A stretch of 64,000 bases of DNA from an uncultured Clostridium sp. (lineage in GTDB: Bacteria > Bacillota > Clostridia > TANB77 > CAG-508), in the NCBI GenBank assembly GCA_948467875.1, contig CAOKFZ010000003.1, positions 1-64,000 of the forward strand, in the 5' to 3' direction. The translations under genes were made by a program, and so were the position numbers. The notes beneath the pieces were generated by a model, which made no database searches, had not been told where the DNA came from, and saw nothing but the letters and a program-made list of their open reading frames with translations. This document shows positions 26,507 to 34,470 of the stretch, in pieces. Position 1 is the stretch's first letter. Each line of letters begins with the position of its first letter.

Positions 26507-26797
26507 ATGGAAAATTTCAAGAAACAAGTTGCAACAGCAAAGAAAATTTTCACTCCTAATACGGAGCTTTTTGTGCGGATAAAAAAAGGCGCGCATAATC
26601 CATTTGGACAATTTATGTTTGACCATTATTTGGTCATGCAGGAAAAGTACCAACGCTCTACTTACAAACTTTACATTCATTTAAAACACGGATATATTAG
26701 TTTTTCCTGCCCAAGTGAACCTCGCATGGGTACTTCTCGATTACGTCTGGATGAAAAATTGTGGATAGAACTTATGTGTATGTTTGAACCTATTTAA
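26507..26797 (+). CDS. Orphan 96-residue protein, unknown
   Basis: No family is recognised. A short helical start (ENFKKQVATAKKIF) leads to a beta-rich body (LFVRIKKG, YKLYIHLKHGYISFSC) and an acidic end. AAAGGAGGAA at 26491-26500 supports the ATG at 26507; an earlier in-frame ATG at 26501 is too close. It lies between tRNA-Met and mazF, facing mazF, with one terminator shared between the facing ends. Confidence 0.68.
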   Translation: MENFKKQVATAKKIFTPNTELFVRIKKGAHNPFGQFMFDHYLVMQEKYQRSTYKLYIHLKHGYISFSCPSEPRMGTSRLRLDEKLWIELMCMFEPI

Positions 26798-26800
26798 GCA

Positions 26801-26834
26801 CAAAAAATGGCGCATTTGCAATATAATGCGCCAT
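26801..26834 (-). terminator. Terminator of mazF, shared with facing orphan
   Basis: ATGGCGCATT (26807-26816) pairs with AATGCGCCAT (26825-26834); on the minus strand it is followed by TTTTTTG. Confidence 0.85.
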
Positions 26835-26839
26835 CTCGC

Positions 26840-27190
26840 TTATTCTTCCAGTCCAAAACTTATGCCAATTGCATTATTCACTTTATTCATTACTTTGTTA
26901 TCATGAATATGCCCGATTTTTTCCTTCAATCTACTCTTATCAATGGTACGAATTTGCTCTGCTAACACCACTGAATCTGCCTTTAAGCCATTGTCCTCTG
27001 AAGCAATTTTTATATGAGTAGGTAGCTTCGTTTTTCCAGTTTGAGACGTAATTGCAGCCGCAATCACAGTAGGGCTATATTTGTTTCCAGTATCATTTTG
27101 TATGATTAGAACTGGTCGAATTCCCCCTTGCTCTGAGCCCACAACTGGACTTAAATCAGCATAAAACATATCTCCTCTCTTTACTACCAT
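26840..27190 (-). CDS. mazF: MazF/EndoA-family mRNA interferase
   Basis: 116 residues. [27 protein letters not shown], split here into its family blocks ([28 protein letters not shown]), is the MazF/NdoA N-terminal half with the RNA-cleaving Arg in GGIRPV, and [11 protein letters not shown] carries the second catalytic region. Length is normal. AGGAG with 8-base spacing fixes the ATG at 27190. A partner MazE-type antitoxin, normally directly upstream, is absent: the next gene upstream is an unrelated exported protein. It may be paired with an antitoxin elsewhere. Confidence 0.92.
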   Translation of the reverse strand: MVVKRGDMFYADLSPVVGSEQGGIRPVLIIQNDTGNKYSPTVIAAAITSQTGKTKLPTHIKIASEDNGLKADSVVLAEQIRTIDKSRLKEKIGHIHDNKVMNKVNNAIGISFGLEE

Positions 27191-27248
27191 AATCTTCACT
27201 CCTATTAATTTACGTATAGAATAGAATTTATCAGTTCCGTTAATTTTT

Positions 27249-27863
27249 CTATTTAAGTTCTATATTATTATATATTATGCAGATTGTCTCTTTTTTGGCA
27301 TTGTCTTTTACTTCTAATTTTGTTGGCAACATTGTTTTAGTATCCATGTATAACTTTTTATACTTAATATATGTATTTTGATTAGTATTTAATTTTATTT
27401 CAATCATTTTTTGTCCATTTTCATTATAGCTATTTACTTCATTTTGCTCATTTTTGTAGTCCTCAGCAAATGCATTTAAAAATAAGCTGTTATTCACTAA
27501 ATTGCTATAATTTTCATATACTTTTTCCAAACCGAGCTTACTATTTGAAACCTTCAAATTGTCTCCATTTAGCTCAATTTTCACTCCTGCAATATGTTCT
27601 CCTTCTTTTATTTCTTGCATACTCCAATCATTCTTCACTTCTTGATATATTTCATACGAATTTTCCGTTTTATTGCTCGTCACTTTTACGGTAATGTCTG
27701 CACAATAATTTTGCATATTACTTAAAATATCTTCTATGTTGTCACTTCTATTCTTACTAATATTATTGCCAAATAGAAAAAATTTATAATATAAAATTCC
27801 AAAAATCGTACCAAATAAAACTACAAAAAATACTATTTTTTTCAATTTGATTACCTTAATCAT
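27249..27863 (-). CDS. Membrane-anchored LolA-fold-like protein, possibly GerS family
   Basis: 204 residues: one N-terminal membrane segment (about residues 10-29), then an exported domain beginning [20 protein letters not shown], a pattern seen in LolA/LppX-like proteins where an amphipathic helix leads to a beta sheet; C-terminal blocks are [20 protein letters not shown] and IIYNNIELK. In clostridia, GerS is a LolA-like germination lipoprotein of similar size, but no lipobox Cys is seen at the N-terminus, so this is a tentative relation. ATAGGAGGT precedes the ATG. It is upstream of mazF by 58 bases. Confidence 0.6.
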   Translation of the reverse strand: MIKVIKLKKIVFFVVLFGTIFGILYYKFFLFGNNISKNRSDNIEDILSNMQNYCADITVKVTSNKTENSYEIYQEVKNDWSMQEIKEGEHIAGVKIELNGDNLKVSNSKLGLEKVYENYSNLVNNSLFLNAFAEDYKNEQNEVNSYNENGQKMIEIKLNTNQNTYIKYKKLYMDTKTMLPTKLEVKDNAKKETICIIYNNIELK

Positions 27864-27957
27864 ACAAAATACCTCCTATTATTTTTAGATTTATATTCCA
27901 TTTTATGCACTATTGACCCTATTTATTATAAGTTCTCGCAATATTGTTTTTGGCAAT

Positions 27958-27986
27958 TTGACATTTTATGTAAAATATAGTATAAT
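27958..27986 (+). promoter_or_regulatory. Consensus promoter of the 28148 gene
   Basis: TTGACA (27958-27963), 17-base spacer beginning TTTTATGTAAAATA, TATAAT (27981-27986). A second dyad, ATTACAT-TTT-ATGTAAT (27990-28006), follows at the start of the transcript. Confidence 0.9.
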
Positions 27987-28147
27987 CGAATTACATTTTA
28001 TGTAATATTGCAACAATAGAGTTTATCCAAATTACTAAATAATTTTAGGAGGTGAAAACTTAATTTTTGTTAATGGTAACTTGAAAACTGAATATTATTG
28101 TAGCTAAAACTAACTTATTAATCTGTATTCAACAGGGGGAAAATATT
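27987..28147 (+). promoter_or_regulatory. Long leader with an internal ribosome site
   Basis: The 160-base leader of the 28148 gene contains AGGAGGTG near 28047-28054, not used by the main gene. It is followed by a short frame of about 14 codons (ATT-initiated) ending near 28112, or an even shorter one, ATG-GTA-ACT-TGA (28072-28083). This could be a leader-peptide attenuator, or chance. Confidence 0.3.
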
Positions 28148-28894
28148 ATGAAAGTTAATAAAGACACCACATTTGAGAAAAAAAGCAATACAAAAATCAA
28201 CAAAAAAAACATATTTATTATTCTGGTAACTGTTTTAATGTTGTTCCTAGGCTTTGCTATTAGCAAAAAAATACGGCAAAATCAGCTTGAGAGATATCAA
28301 AGTTATGATGCCGCAGCAAAAATTGATAGCACAGAACTGTTTGAGCAGGGAATCGCAAAAAATGTTGGTCTTGCATTCGTCTATGGCGAACTAAAAGCAA
28401 TTGACACAGTTTCATACCCTGAAATCTCTGGAGAATACTCCTATATTAAAAAGGAAATACAGCACTATAGGAAGCATTCTCGAACTGTTGAAAAAAAGCA
28501 TAAGGATTCCAAAGGAAAAACTTATACTACAACAGAAACAGAGTATTATTGGAAATGGGATACAACAGGAACTGTAAGCAAAACAGCAACCAAGATTTCA
28601 TTTTTGGGAGTTGAATTTGACTACAAAAAAATTCCCTTTCCAAGAAGTCACAAAATTGACATTATTACAACCGGATTTCATGAAAGAACTATCTATTATG
28701 GTACAGAAACCAGCTTTCAGGGAACGCTTTTTACTTCTCTAAATGCAAACACGATTAATGAATCAAAATTTTATCAAAATCAAACCATTTCAGAAACCAT
28801 CAAAAATTTAAAAACAGGATTTGGTCTTTTCTTTTTCTGGATTGCTTGGATTTTCATTATGATTGTAGTTGTTGTTTTAATCAGTTACTCATAA
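28148..28894 (+). CDS. Two-pass membrane protein, unknown
   Basis: 248 residues: a basic N-terminus, a membrane segment (about 25-43), an extracytoplasmic domain of about 175 residues with a charged loop (IQHYRKHSRTVEKKHKDSKG), and a C-terminal membrane segment (about 223-246). The outside domain is beta-rich (AFVYGELKAIDTV; TGTVSKTATKISFLGVEF). It resembles TMEM43-type envelope proteins in layout, but only loosely. GGGGG precedes the ATG. It has its own promoter and terminator. Confidence 0.6.
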   Translation: MKVNKDTTFEKKSNTKINKKNIFIILVTVLMLFLGFAISKKIRQNQLERYQSYDAAAKIDSTELFEQGIAKNVGLAFVYGELKAIDTVSYPEISGEYSYIKKEIQHYRKHSRTVEKKHKDSKGKTYTTTETEYYWKWDTTGTVSKTATKISFLGVEFDYKKIPFPRSHKIDIITTGFHERTIYYGTETSFQGTLFTSLNANTINESKFYQNQTISETIKNLKTGFGLFFFWIAWIFIMIVVVVLISYS

Positions 28895-28905
28895 AACAAA
28901 CAAAT

Positions 28906-28950
28906 AAAGCCGAGGAGTATGATACATTGAAAACTTCCTCGGCTTTGTTA
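28906..28950 (+). terminator. Terminator between the 28148 gene and dus
   Basis: AAAGCCGAGGA (28906-28916) pairs with TCCTCGGCTTT (28936-28946), with T-rich flanks; it can serve both convergent genes. Confidence 0.82.
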
Positions 28951-29931
28951 ATTTTCTAATGTTTTAAAATAATCTTTTATGACCTTCTCAAATTTTTCCT
29001 TAGTTTCGCATTTATTAATTTGCTCACGCACAAGAGTCGCCTCTGGCAGCCCTTTTACATACCATGCTACATGTTTTCTCATCTCGCGAACAGCTGTGTA
29101 TTCGTTTTTTTCCTGCATGACCAATGTAAAATGTTCCAAAATCGTTTGCTTTTTTTCTCCTAGCGAAACATGATTTTGTTGTATAGTTTCGCCCAAATTT
29201 TCAGTAATTTCCCTAAAAATCCAAGGGTTCCCAAGTGCTGCTCGACCAATCATAATACCGTCACAATCTGTTTCTTCAAACATTCTTTTGGCATCTTCAC
29301 TACATTTTACATCTCCATTACCAATCACTGGAATATTTACATTTTGTTTCACTTGCCTAATAATATCCCAATCTGCATTTCCAGCATAAAATTCGTCTCT
29401 GGTTCTGCCATGCACAACTATGGCACTTATCCCACATTCTTCCGCAATCTTTGCCAATTCCACAGCCACAATATGGTCTTTGTCCCAACCTTTACGTATT
29501 TTTAAAGTTACAGGTTTGTTTGCATTTTTTACTACTTGAACAATTATCTCTTTTGCCAAATCCAAATTGAGCAAAAGTTTGCTACCATCTCCATTTTTGA
29601 CAACTTTAGGAGCTGGGCATCCCATATTAATATCTACTATATCGGCTATTTCTGAAATAACTTTGGCAGCTTGCCCCATAATTTCTGGCTCACTGCCAAA
29701 AATCTGCATCGAAATTGGTCTTTTTTCTCCTGTGCAATTTAGCATTTTAAAGGTCTTCTCGTCTTTGTATGTAATTGCCTTACTACTGACCATTTCATTG
29801 CAAACCAGACCTAGATTTCCATACTTTTTGCAAATGATACGAAATGGCAGGTCGGTTACACCTGCCATTGGCGCTAATATTAAATTATTTTCTAACTCTA
29901 CATTTCCTATTTTCAATTTTTTGATATACAT
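28948..29931 (-). CDS. dusB: tRNA-dihydrouridine synthase (DusB-like)
   Basis: 327 residues, FMN-dependent. It starts LILAPMAGVTDLPFRIICKK, split as APMAGVTDLPFR, the Dus signature; the active-site Cys lies in NMGCPAPKVVKNGDGSKLL (about residues 96-114, CPAPK), and the FMN-binding VVHGRTRDEFY and IGNGDVK follow, with IGRAALGNPWIF. It reduces uridines in the D-loop of tRNAs. The rodA-minE-minD cluster lies upstream on the same strand after a 240-base gap. Confidence 0.94.
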   Translation of the reverse strand: MYIKKLKIGNVELENNLILAPMAGVTDLPFRIICKKYGNLGLVCNEMVSSKAITYKDEKTFKMLNCTGEKRPISMQIFGSEPEIMGQAAKVISEIADIVDINMGCPAPKVVKNGDGSKLLLNLDLAKEIIVQVVKNANKPVTLKIRKGWDKDHIVAVELAKIAEECGISAIVVHGRTRDEFYAGNADWDIIRQVKQNVNIPVIGNGDVKCSEDAKRMFEETDCDGIMIGRAALGNPWIFREITENLGETIQQNHVSLGEKKQTILEHFTLVMQEKNEYTAVREMRKHVAWYVKGLPEATLVREQINKCETKEKFEKVIKDYFKTLEN

Positions 29932-30019
29932 TTTATTTCCTTATTTTAGAATTTTCTTGTTTGTTTTTTGTTGGTTTTTTACAAAGTTCTTGTGGGTATT
30001 CCTATTTTTACAACCAAAA

Positions 30020-30165
30020 CCTCCTCGTGCGCTTATCGCGCGGGAAAATAACAGATTTTATATTGTAATATGGCAAACCAATGTCCCACCGACTGAGGTG
30101 CAGGGTTCAAAGGGACAGCGTCCCTTGCAGGAATTCTTAAAGGACAGAGTCCGTTAAGACATACA
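30020..30165. repeat. GC-rich hairpin island between rodA and dus
   Basis: A 145-base stretch markedly richer in G and C than its surroundings, with nested small inverted repeats: GCGC-type pair near 30029-30042, AGGGAC-AGC-GTCCCT (about 30111-30125) and GGAC-AGA-GTCC (about 30142-30151). Coding potential is poor. It looks like a REP- or MITE-type remnant; only one copy is in this window. Confidence 0.45.
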
Positions 30166-30172
30166 TCGTAAT

Positions 30173-31267
30173 TTACAGATACGATTTTTGGCGTCTACTA
30201 CTTATATTCAATAACAACCCAATACAAATAAAATTAGTAACCAAAGAACTTCCCCCATAACTAACAAATGGCAATGGAATTCCTGTAATCGGTAATAGAC
30301 CAATTGTCATACCAATGTTTTCTAGCATATGAAAAAAGAAAATTCCACCAATCCCAATCGCAATATAGGAACCAATATTGTCTTTCGCTGTTTTAGCAAT
30401 ATATACAATTTTCGTGATTAAAACCACATACAGCACCAAAATCGCCGCAGTTGCAATAAACCCAAATTCTTCTCCAATCACTGAAAAAATAAAGTCTGTT
30501 GTTTTGGGATGCAAAAATCCAAGCTGTGTTTGATTTCCTTGAAAAATCCCCATTCCCACCAGTTGACCTGCACCAATTGCCAATTTGGATTGAATGATAT
30601 TATAACCATCTCCTCTTGGGTCAGATTCTGGATTGAGAAACACCTCAATTCTCTTTAAGGCATGTTGTGGCAATTTGTTATACACAACTGGCACCAAAAT
30701 CGCCATCAAAATAATTGTAAAAATAATATATTTTTTGTCAATACCAGAAATAAACAAAATGAACACCATTGCAAAAATATATGCCATTGCGGTTCCGTAA
30801 TCTGGTTGTTTAATTATTAATAAAATCGGAATTGCCATAAAAATAAGTGCTGTTGAAAGTTTCCAAAAACGGTTGATTTCTCTTCTGCCTCTGATTTGCA
30901 ATTTGCTAATTAAAAATGAAATAAACAAAACAACCACAACTTTAGCAAGCTCAGAAGGCTGAATGCCAACATCGCCAATTTGAAACCAGCTTGTCGCTCC
31001 ATTAATCGGTTTTGTAAATAATACACCAATTAGAAGTCCAATCATAATAAGGTAAATAACAGTTGAAAATCGTGCAATGATATTATAGTCAAACACATAA
31101 GCTAAAAATAAAAATGGCATACTAATTAAAAACCATTGAATTTGCTTTTTGAATTCTCCATATTCAGTACTTTGTGTGGCAGAGAATAAAGCAACTGCTC
31201 CAATTGTAAATAATAATAAACTAACAATTAAAACCGTCCATTCTGTATTTTTCAATAATTTTTTCAC
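30173..31267 (-). CDS. rodA: RodA-type SEDS peptidoglycan polymerase
   Basis: 364 residues, ten membrane segments. The SEDS family marks are ATSWFQIGDVGIQPSELAKV, split as QIGDVGIQPSELAK (about residues 95-108), the catalytic-Asp loop and SYGGSSL with PLPFVSYGG near the C-terminus. RodA polymerises glycan strands of the sidewall. The start is GTG with AAGGGG upstream; 5 bases separate it from minE. The operon order minD-minE-rodA is common in clostridia. Confidence 0.93.
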   Translation of the reverse strand: MKKLLKNTEWTVLIVSLLLFTIGAVALFSATQSTEYGEFKKQIQWFLISMPFLFLAYVFDYNIIARFSTVIYLIMIGLLIGVLFTKPINGATSWFQIGDVGIQPSELAKVVVVLFISFLISKLQIRGRREINRFWKLSTALIFMAIPILLIIKQPDYGTAMAYIFAMVFILFISGIDKKYIIFTIILMAILVPVVYNKLPQHALKRIEVFLNPESDPRGDGYNIIQSKLAIGAGQLVGMGIFQGNQTQLGFLHPKTTDFIFSVIGEEFGFIATAAILVLYVVLITKIVYIAKTAKDNIGSYIAIGIGGIFFFHMLENIGMTIGLLPITGIPLPFVSYGGSSLVTNFICIGLLLNISSRRQKSYL

Positions 31268-31272
31268 TTAAT

Positions 31273-31911
31273 TCATTTCCCCTTGCTTACTTTTTTTATA
31301 TCCTCTTCTTCGGCTGCTTTTAATAAATCATCAAAAGTAACATCATCATCCGTTTCCTCTTCTTCATCAAAAACATTTTCCACAATTTTATGCTCAACTT
31401 GGGATTTTTTTTCTTTCTTTTTGGTTTTCGATTTTGTCTTTGTTTTTTTCTCCTTTTTTTCTTCCTCTTCTACTTCTTGCTTTTCTTCTATTCCATCAAT
31501 CATTTCACTGATGGTTTCTTCTACTTTTTCTTTTTTGGCTTCTTCTTCTTTTACTTCTTCTAACTTTTTCTCAAAATCGACACCTTCAAATTCTTTGACT
31601 TTTTCGGCTTTCATGTCATTTTTAATATTCAAAATCGGAATATTGGCATATAAGGCAGGAGCACCATTTGTGCCATCATCGTTTTGTTTATTGGTTAGTC
31701 TTACGTCAATCGAACCTTCATCGACTATAATGTATTTTTTGATAACATCAATGATTTCCTGTTTCATCAATTCCAAAAAGTCAACCGAAACATTGGCTCT
31801 GTCTTGCATTAAAACGAGATGTAATCTTTCTTTTGCATCATCTTTTGAACCCAGTTCTTTATTTTCAGGTTTTACCATTCTCTTAAAAAAGTTTCCTATA
31901 CTTTCAAACAT
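31273..31911 (-). CDS. minE: MinE with a long charged C-terminal extension
   Basis: 212 residues, about twice the family's usual 85-100. The first 95 residues are MinE: amphipathic helix MFESIGNFFKRM, DDAKERLHLVLMQDRANV (MinD-contact region) and the topological-specificity domain to ILNIKNDM. The rest (about 100-212) is a low-complexity Glu/Lys tail with a basic patch (KKEKKTKTKSKTKKKEKK) and an acidic end (FDEEEETDDDVTFDDLL). MinE drives MinD release from the membrane. The tail is not explained by the family. Confidence 0.9.
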   Translation of the reverse strand: MFESIGNFFKRMVKPENKELGSKDDAKERLHLVLMQDRANVSVDFLELMKQEIIDVIKKYIIVDEGSIDVRLTNKQNDDGTNGAPALYANIPILNIKNDMKAEKVKEFEGVDFEKKLEEVKEEEAKKEKVEETISEMIDGIEEKQEVEEEEKKEKKTKTKSKTKKKEKKSQVEHKIVENVFDEEEETDDDVTFDDLLKAAEEEDIKKVSKGK

Positions 31912-31953
31912 TTTCTTCCTCCCAAAATTTCCTGTGCCTTTCTTGCGCGTTTC

Positions 31954-32748
31954 TTATGCGCGCCCAAATAAACGTTTCAGTTTCGCAAAAAAACCTCTTT
32001 CTTCTCCCGGAATTGTTACTTCTATGTTTTCTCCTAACAAACGTCTTGATATTTCAATATAGGCTTTTCCTGAAGGAGCTCTTTTATTAGACACAACTGG
32101 TTCTCCTTTATTCGTTTGTGTGATAATATTTTCATCATCTGGCACAACGCCAACTAAATCAATTGACAACAAATCCACAATATCATCCACATCCATCATT
32201 TCGCCTTTTCTGACCATAGAGGTACGAAGCCTGTTGACAATTAATTCTGGATTTTTGATATCAGAAGATTCTAATAAACCAATAATTCGGTCTGCATCTC
32301 GAATGGCTGAGATTTCTGCCGTTGTCACTACTAAGGCTCGATTGGCTCCAGCAATGGCATTTTTGAAACCTTGCTCAATTCCTGCTGGACAATCGATTAA
32401 TATGTAATCAAAATCTTGTTTTAAGTGATTGATTAAATCTATCATTTGCGTTTCGTTAATCGCATTTTTATCTTTTGTTTGTGCCGCTGGAAGTAAGAAA
32501 AGCTCTTGAAATCTTTTATCTTTGATTAACGCTTGTCTTAATTTGCATTTTCCTTCAATAACATCAACTAAATCGTAAACAATTCTATTTTCTAAGCCCA
32601 TGACAACATCTAAATTTCTCAGTCCAATATCTGTATCAATTAAAGCTACCTTTTTGCCTGCCATGGCAAGTGCTGAACCTAGATTTGCTGTTGTTGTCGT
32701 TTTACCAACTCCACCTTTACCAGATGTTATAACAATAACTTCTCCCAT
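31954..32748 (-). CDS. minD: Septum-site determining ATPase MinD
   Basis: 264 residues. Deviant Walker A SGKGGVGKTTTTANLG (residues 8-23, with the signature Lys11), switch IDTDIGLRNLDVVMGLE, Walker B YILIDCPAGIEQGF, and the C-terminal membrane-targeting helix FFAKLKRLFG. TAAGGAGG fixes the start at 32748. It recruits MinC to the membrane to block polar division. minC, usually directly upstream in clostridia, is not here: the preceding gene is an unrelated orphan. Confidence 0.96.
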   Translation of the reverse strand: MGEVIVITSGKGGVGKTTTTANLGSALAMAGKKVALIDTDIGLRNLDVVMGLENRIVYDLVDVIEGKCKLRQALIKDKRFQELFLLPAAQTKDKNAINETQMIDLINHLKQDFDYILIDCPAGIEQGFKNAIAGANRALVVTTAEISAIRDADRIIGLLESSDIKNPELIVNRLRTSMVRKGEMMDVDDIVDLLSIDLVGVVPDDENIITQTNKGEPVVSNKRAPSGKAYIEISRRLLGENIEVTIPGEERGFFAKLKRLFGRA

Positions 32749-32797
32749 TATTTTCCTCCTTAAAACTTGAAAACGCTTTTTATTTTTTGCTCTTAAT

Positions 32798-32826
32798 ATC
32801 TTATCTGTTTTTGAGTAAAAAGTCAA
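32798..32826 (-). promoter_or_regulatory. minD promoter
   Basis: On the minus strand TTGACT (32821-32826) and TAAGAT (32798-32803) are 17 bases apart. Upstream (32836-32873) are repeated ATTTTTGTAA-type units about 12-13 bases apart, with a TTACAA-TT-TTGTAA palindrome; this may be an UP element. Confidence 0.7.
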
Positions 32827-32883
32827 TGAATTTTTTACAATTTTGTAATATTTTTGTAACATTTTTGTAATATGAGGAAAAAT

Positions 32884-32919
32884 GCAAAAAGCACACTTTT
32901 TTCAAAGTATGCCTTTTGC
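32884..32919 (-). terminator. Terminator after the 32970 gene
   Basis: On the minus strand GGCATACTTT pairs with AAGTGTGC (one wobble) and is followed by TTTTTG. Confidence 0.65.
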
Positions 32920-32969
32920 TGTGCCTCAAATTCATGTAGGCAATTGTCAGTCCTTGACAAGAAAAAACT

Positions 32970-33467
32970 TTATTTTCTCATCGCTTTTATCCATCTTTCT
33001 CTCATCTTTCTTCTTTCCTGTTTCTTCTGCATCGTAAGTTTCTGATTTCTAAATTCCAAAATATTTGTTGGTAACTCTTCACTACTTTGTTCCTTTTTCT
33101 TCTTTCCTTTCTGCCCTATTCTCATCTGCCTAAACTGCTTATAAAGCCGCGCAACATCCATATTTTCCTTTGAAATTTTGAGTGTCACTTCATCCAAAAT
33201 AAGATGAAGTTCCTTAAAAGGCTGCTGCGTTTCAAAAAAACGTTGCAGAGTTTCTCCTATATTTGACCGTGGACAGAAGCACCCAGCTAACATTTTCAAG
33301 TAAATTTTGAGATTTTGAGCTTTTACCTCTTCCAGAAAAACCACTTCCGCAACTCCTCCTTCAAACTTTTTTATTTTTAGTAATTTTTTGATTGGAGGCT
33401 GAAACAGAATAAAAGTCCAGTTTTTATCTTTTCCCTCAATTGCTGTCACTGCCATTGTTGCTTTCAT
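32970..33467 (-). CDS. Orphan 165-residue protein, basic C-terminus, unknown
   Basis: No family is recognised. The first 110 residues are mixed alpha/beta with two Cys in AGCFCPRSN; the last 50 are strongly basic (QKGKKKKEQSS, KKQERRKMRERWIKAMRK), suggesting RNA or DNA contact. AAAGGAG supports the ATG at 33467 over the longer ORF from 33551. It has a private promoter of the shared class and a terminator. The C-terminal basic tail is the only functional hint. Confidence 0.65.
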   Translation of the reverse strand: MKATMAVTAIEGKDKNWTFILFQPPIKKLLKIKKFEGGVAEVVFLEEVKAQNLKIYLKMLAGCFCPRSNIGETLQRFFETQQPFKELHLILDEVTLKISKENMDVARLYKQFRQMRIGQKGKKKKEQSSEELPTNILEFRNQKLTMQKKQERRKMRERWIKAMRK

Positions 33468-33522
33468 ATATTTGTCTCCTTTCCTTTGCTGACACACTGA
33501 CTCCATTTTTTGTGATACTTTA

Positions 33523-33551
33523 CTTATATCATAATTTACATAAAATGTCAA
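33523..33551 (-). promoter_or_regulatory. Promoter of the 32970 gene
   Basis: On the minus strand TTGACA (33546-33551), 17 bases starting TTTTATGTAAATTATGA, TATAAG (33523-33528). Confidence 0.85.
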
Positions 33552-33588
33552 GAGATTTGCGCTGAATTCTAATTTTTCAACAAAATTT

Positions 33589-33629
33589 CAAAGCAGGCAA
33601 AACCTATTTACTGTTTTACCTGCTTTGTT
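33589..33629 (-). terminator. Hairpin after the 33640 gene
   Basis: AAAGCAGGCAAAAC pairs with GTTTTACCTGCTTT (one bulge) across a short loop, just beyond the gene's stop. Confidence 0.65.
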
Positions 33630-33639
33630 CTCTATGATA

Positions 33640-34275
33640 CTACACCAGCAGCCACATTTCGAGCTCCTCGTCATACTGCAAACCAATATCCTTCGTCGGA
33701 GTAACTAACGGACGACCCCCACGGCTACCGCAGAAGGTATAGAAATTGCTGGTGGTGATGTAACCGTCGTCCACATACCACGCGTAGTTGCTGTAAGTGG
33801 GCGAAGCCAGCCAATATCCAGGACACAATTCCTTTCTAAGTGGAATGAACGGTTCGCTTGGACTACTACCCAAGTCAATCCAACTCCAATGACGCTTTGG
33901 AAATATTGTTGAATGTTGATTCATTGCGTTCCAACAGCCAAAGAACTGCTCTAACGTGGGACCGCCTACTGCTTTTGCCCCAGAAATACCTGAAGCAAAC
34001 TTTTCCCACATGGTTAGGTCTTTCAACCAATCAATCAAATCTTTCTCGCGTGAGGCAATATAAACTGCATACTCTCCTTGCGCTCCTTTTACAGAATATT
34101 CTTCCATGTCAAAAAGGCTACTTCGAACACAGTCCGTCGCTATCAAATGCAGCTTTTCGCCATCAAAAAACAGCTGCCACTGGTCTACTCCATTTGCTTC
34201 ATATTTTACCTTCAGCTCTTTTCCTTCAAGGTCTTTCGCCCTCAGCTCTGTTGCTCCAATTTTCCGTCCTGCCAT
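33640..34275 (-). CDS. Protein with a C-type-lectin-like C-terminal domain
   Basis: 211 residues. The C-terminal 90 residues read GYWLASPTYSN, YVDDGYITTSNFYTF and SRGGRPLV, a pattern seen in DUF6273/formylglycine-enzyme-like (C-type lectin fold) domains of gut Bacillota. The N-terminal part (AGRKIGATELRAKDLEGKEL) is not recognised. AAAGGAG supports the start at 34275. It has no signal peptide. Such folds can bind ligands or, in phages, be diversified targets, but no reverse transcriptase is in the window. The promoter is of the class shared by other orphans. Confidence 0.6.
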   Translation of the reverse strand: MAGRKIGATELRAKDLEGKELKVKYEANGVDQWQLFFDGEKLHLIATDCVRSSLFDMEEYSVKGAQGEYAVYIASREKDLIDWLKDLTMWEKFASGISGAKAVGGPTLEQFFGCWNAMNQHSTIFPKRHWSWIDLGSSPSEPFIPLRKELCPGYWLASPTYSNYAWYVDDGYITTSNFYTFCGSRGGRPLVTPTKDIGLQYDEELEMWLLV

Positions 34276-34344
34276 TTCTTGCTCCTTTCTTTCCCTCACT
34301 AGGAAAATACAATTCTCTTGTTTCTAAATTACTTTTACGTTAGC

Positions 34345-34373
34345 ACTATATCATATTTTATGTAAAATGTTAA
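34345..34373 (-). promoter_or_regulatory. Promoter of the 33640 gene
   Basis: On the minus strand TTAACA (34368-34373), 17 bases starting TTTTACATAAAATATGA, TATAGT (34345-34350). Confidence 0.75.
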
Positions 34374-34470
34374 ATACCTCAAAAACTGAAAATATTTTGC
34401 AAAAACATATTGTTCAAATTTGGATTATATGATATGATAAGTAATATTAATACAAAGGAGAATTTTATCT

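Noticed and set aside
29567..30157. Plus-strand ORF of 196 codons across dus and the GC-rich island
   Set aside because: Mostly antisense to dus; no family and no ribosome site.
31283..32062. Plus-strand ORF of 259 codons opposite minE and minD
   Set aside because: Ser/Phe-rich antisense shadow of the Glu/Lys-rich tail of MinE.
33640..34275. Diversity-generating retroelement target
   Set aside because: No reverse transcriptase or template repeat in the window; the C-terminal domain alone is not enough.
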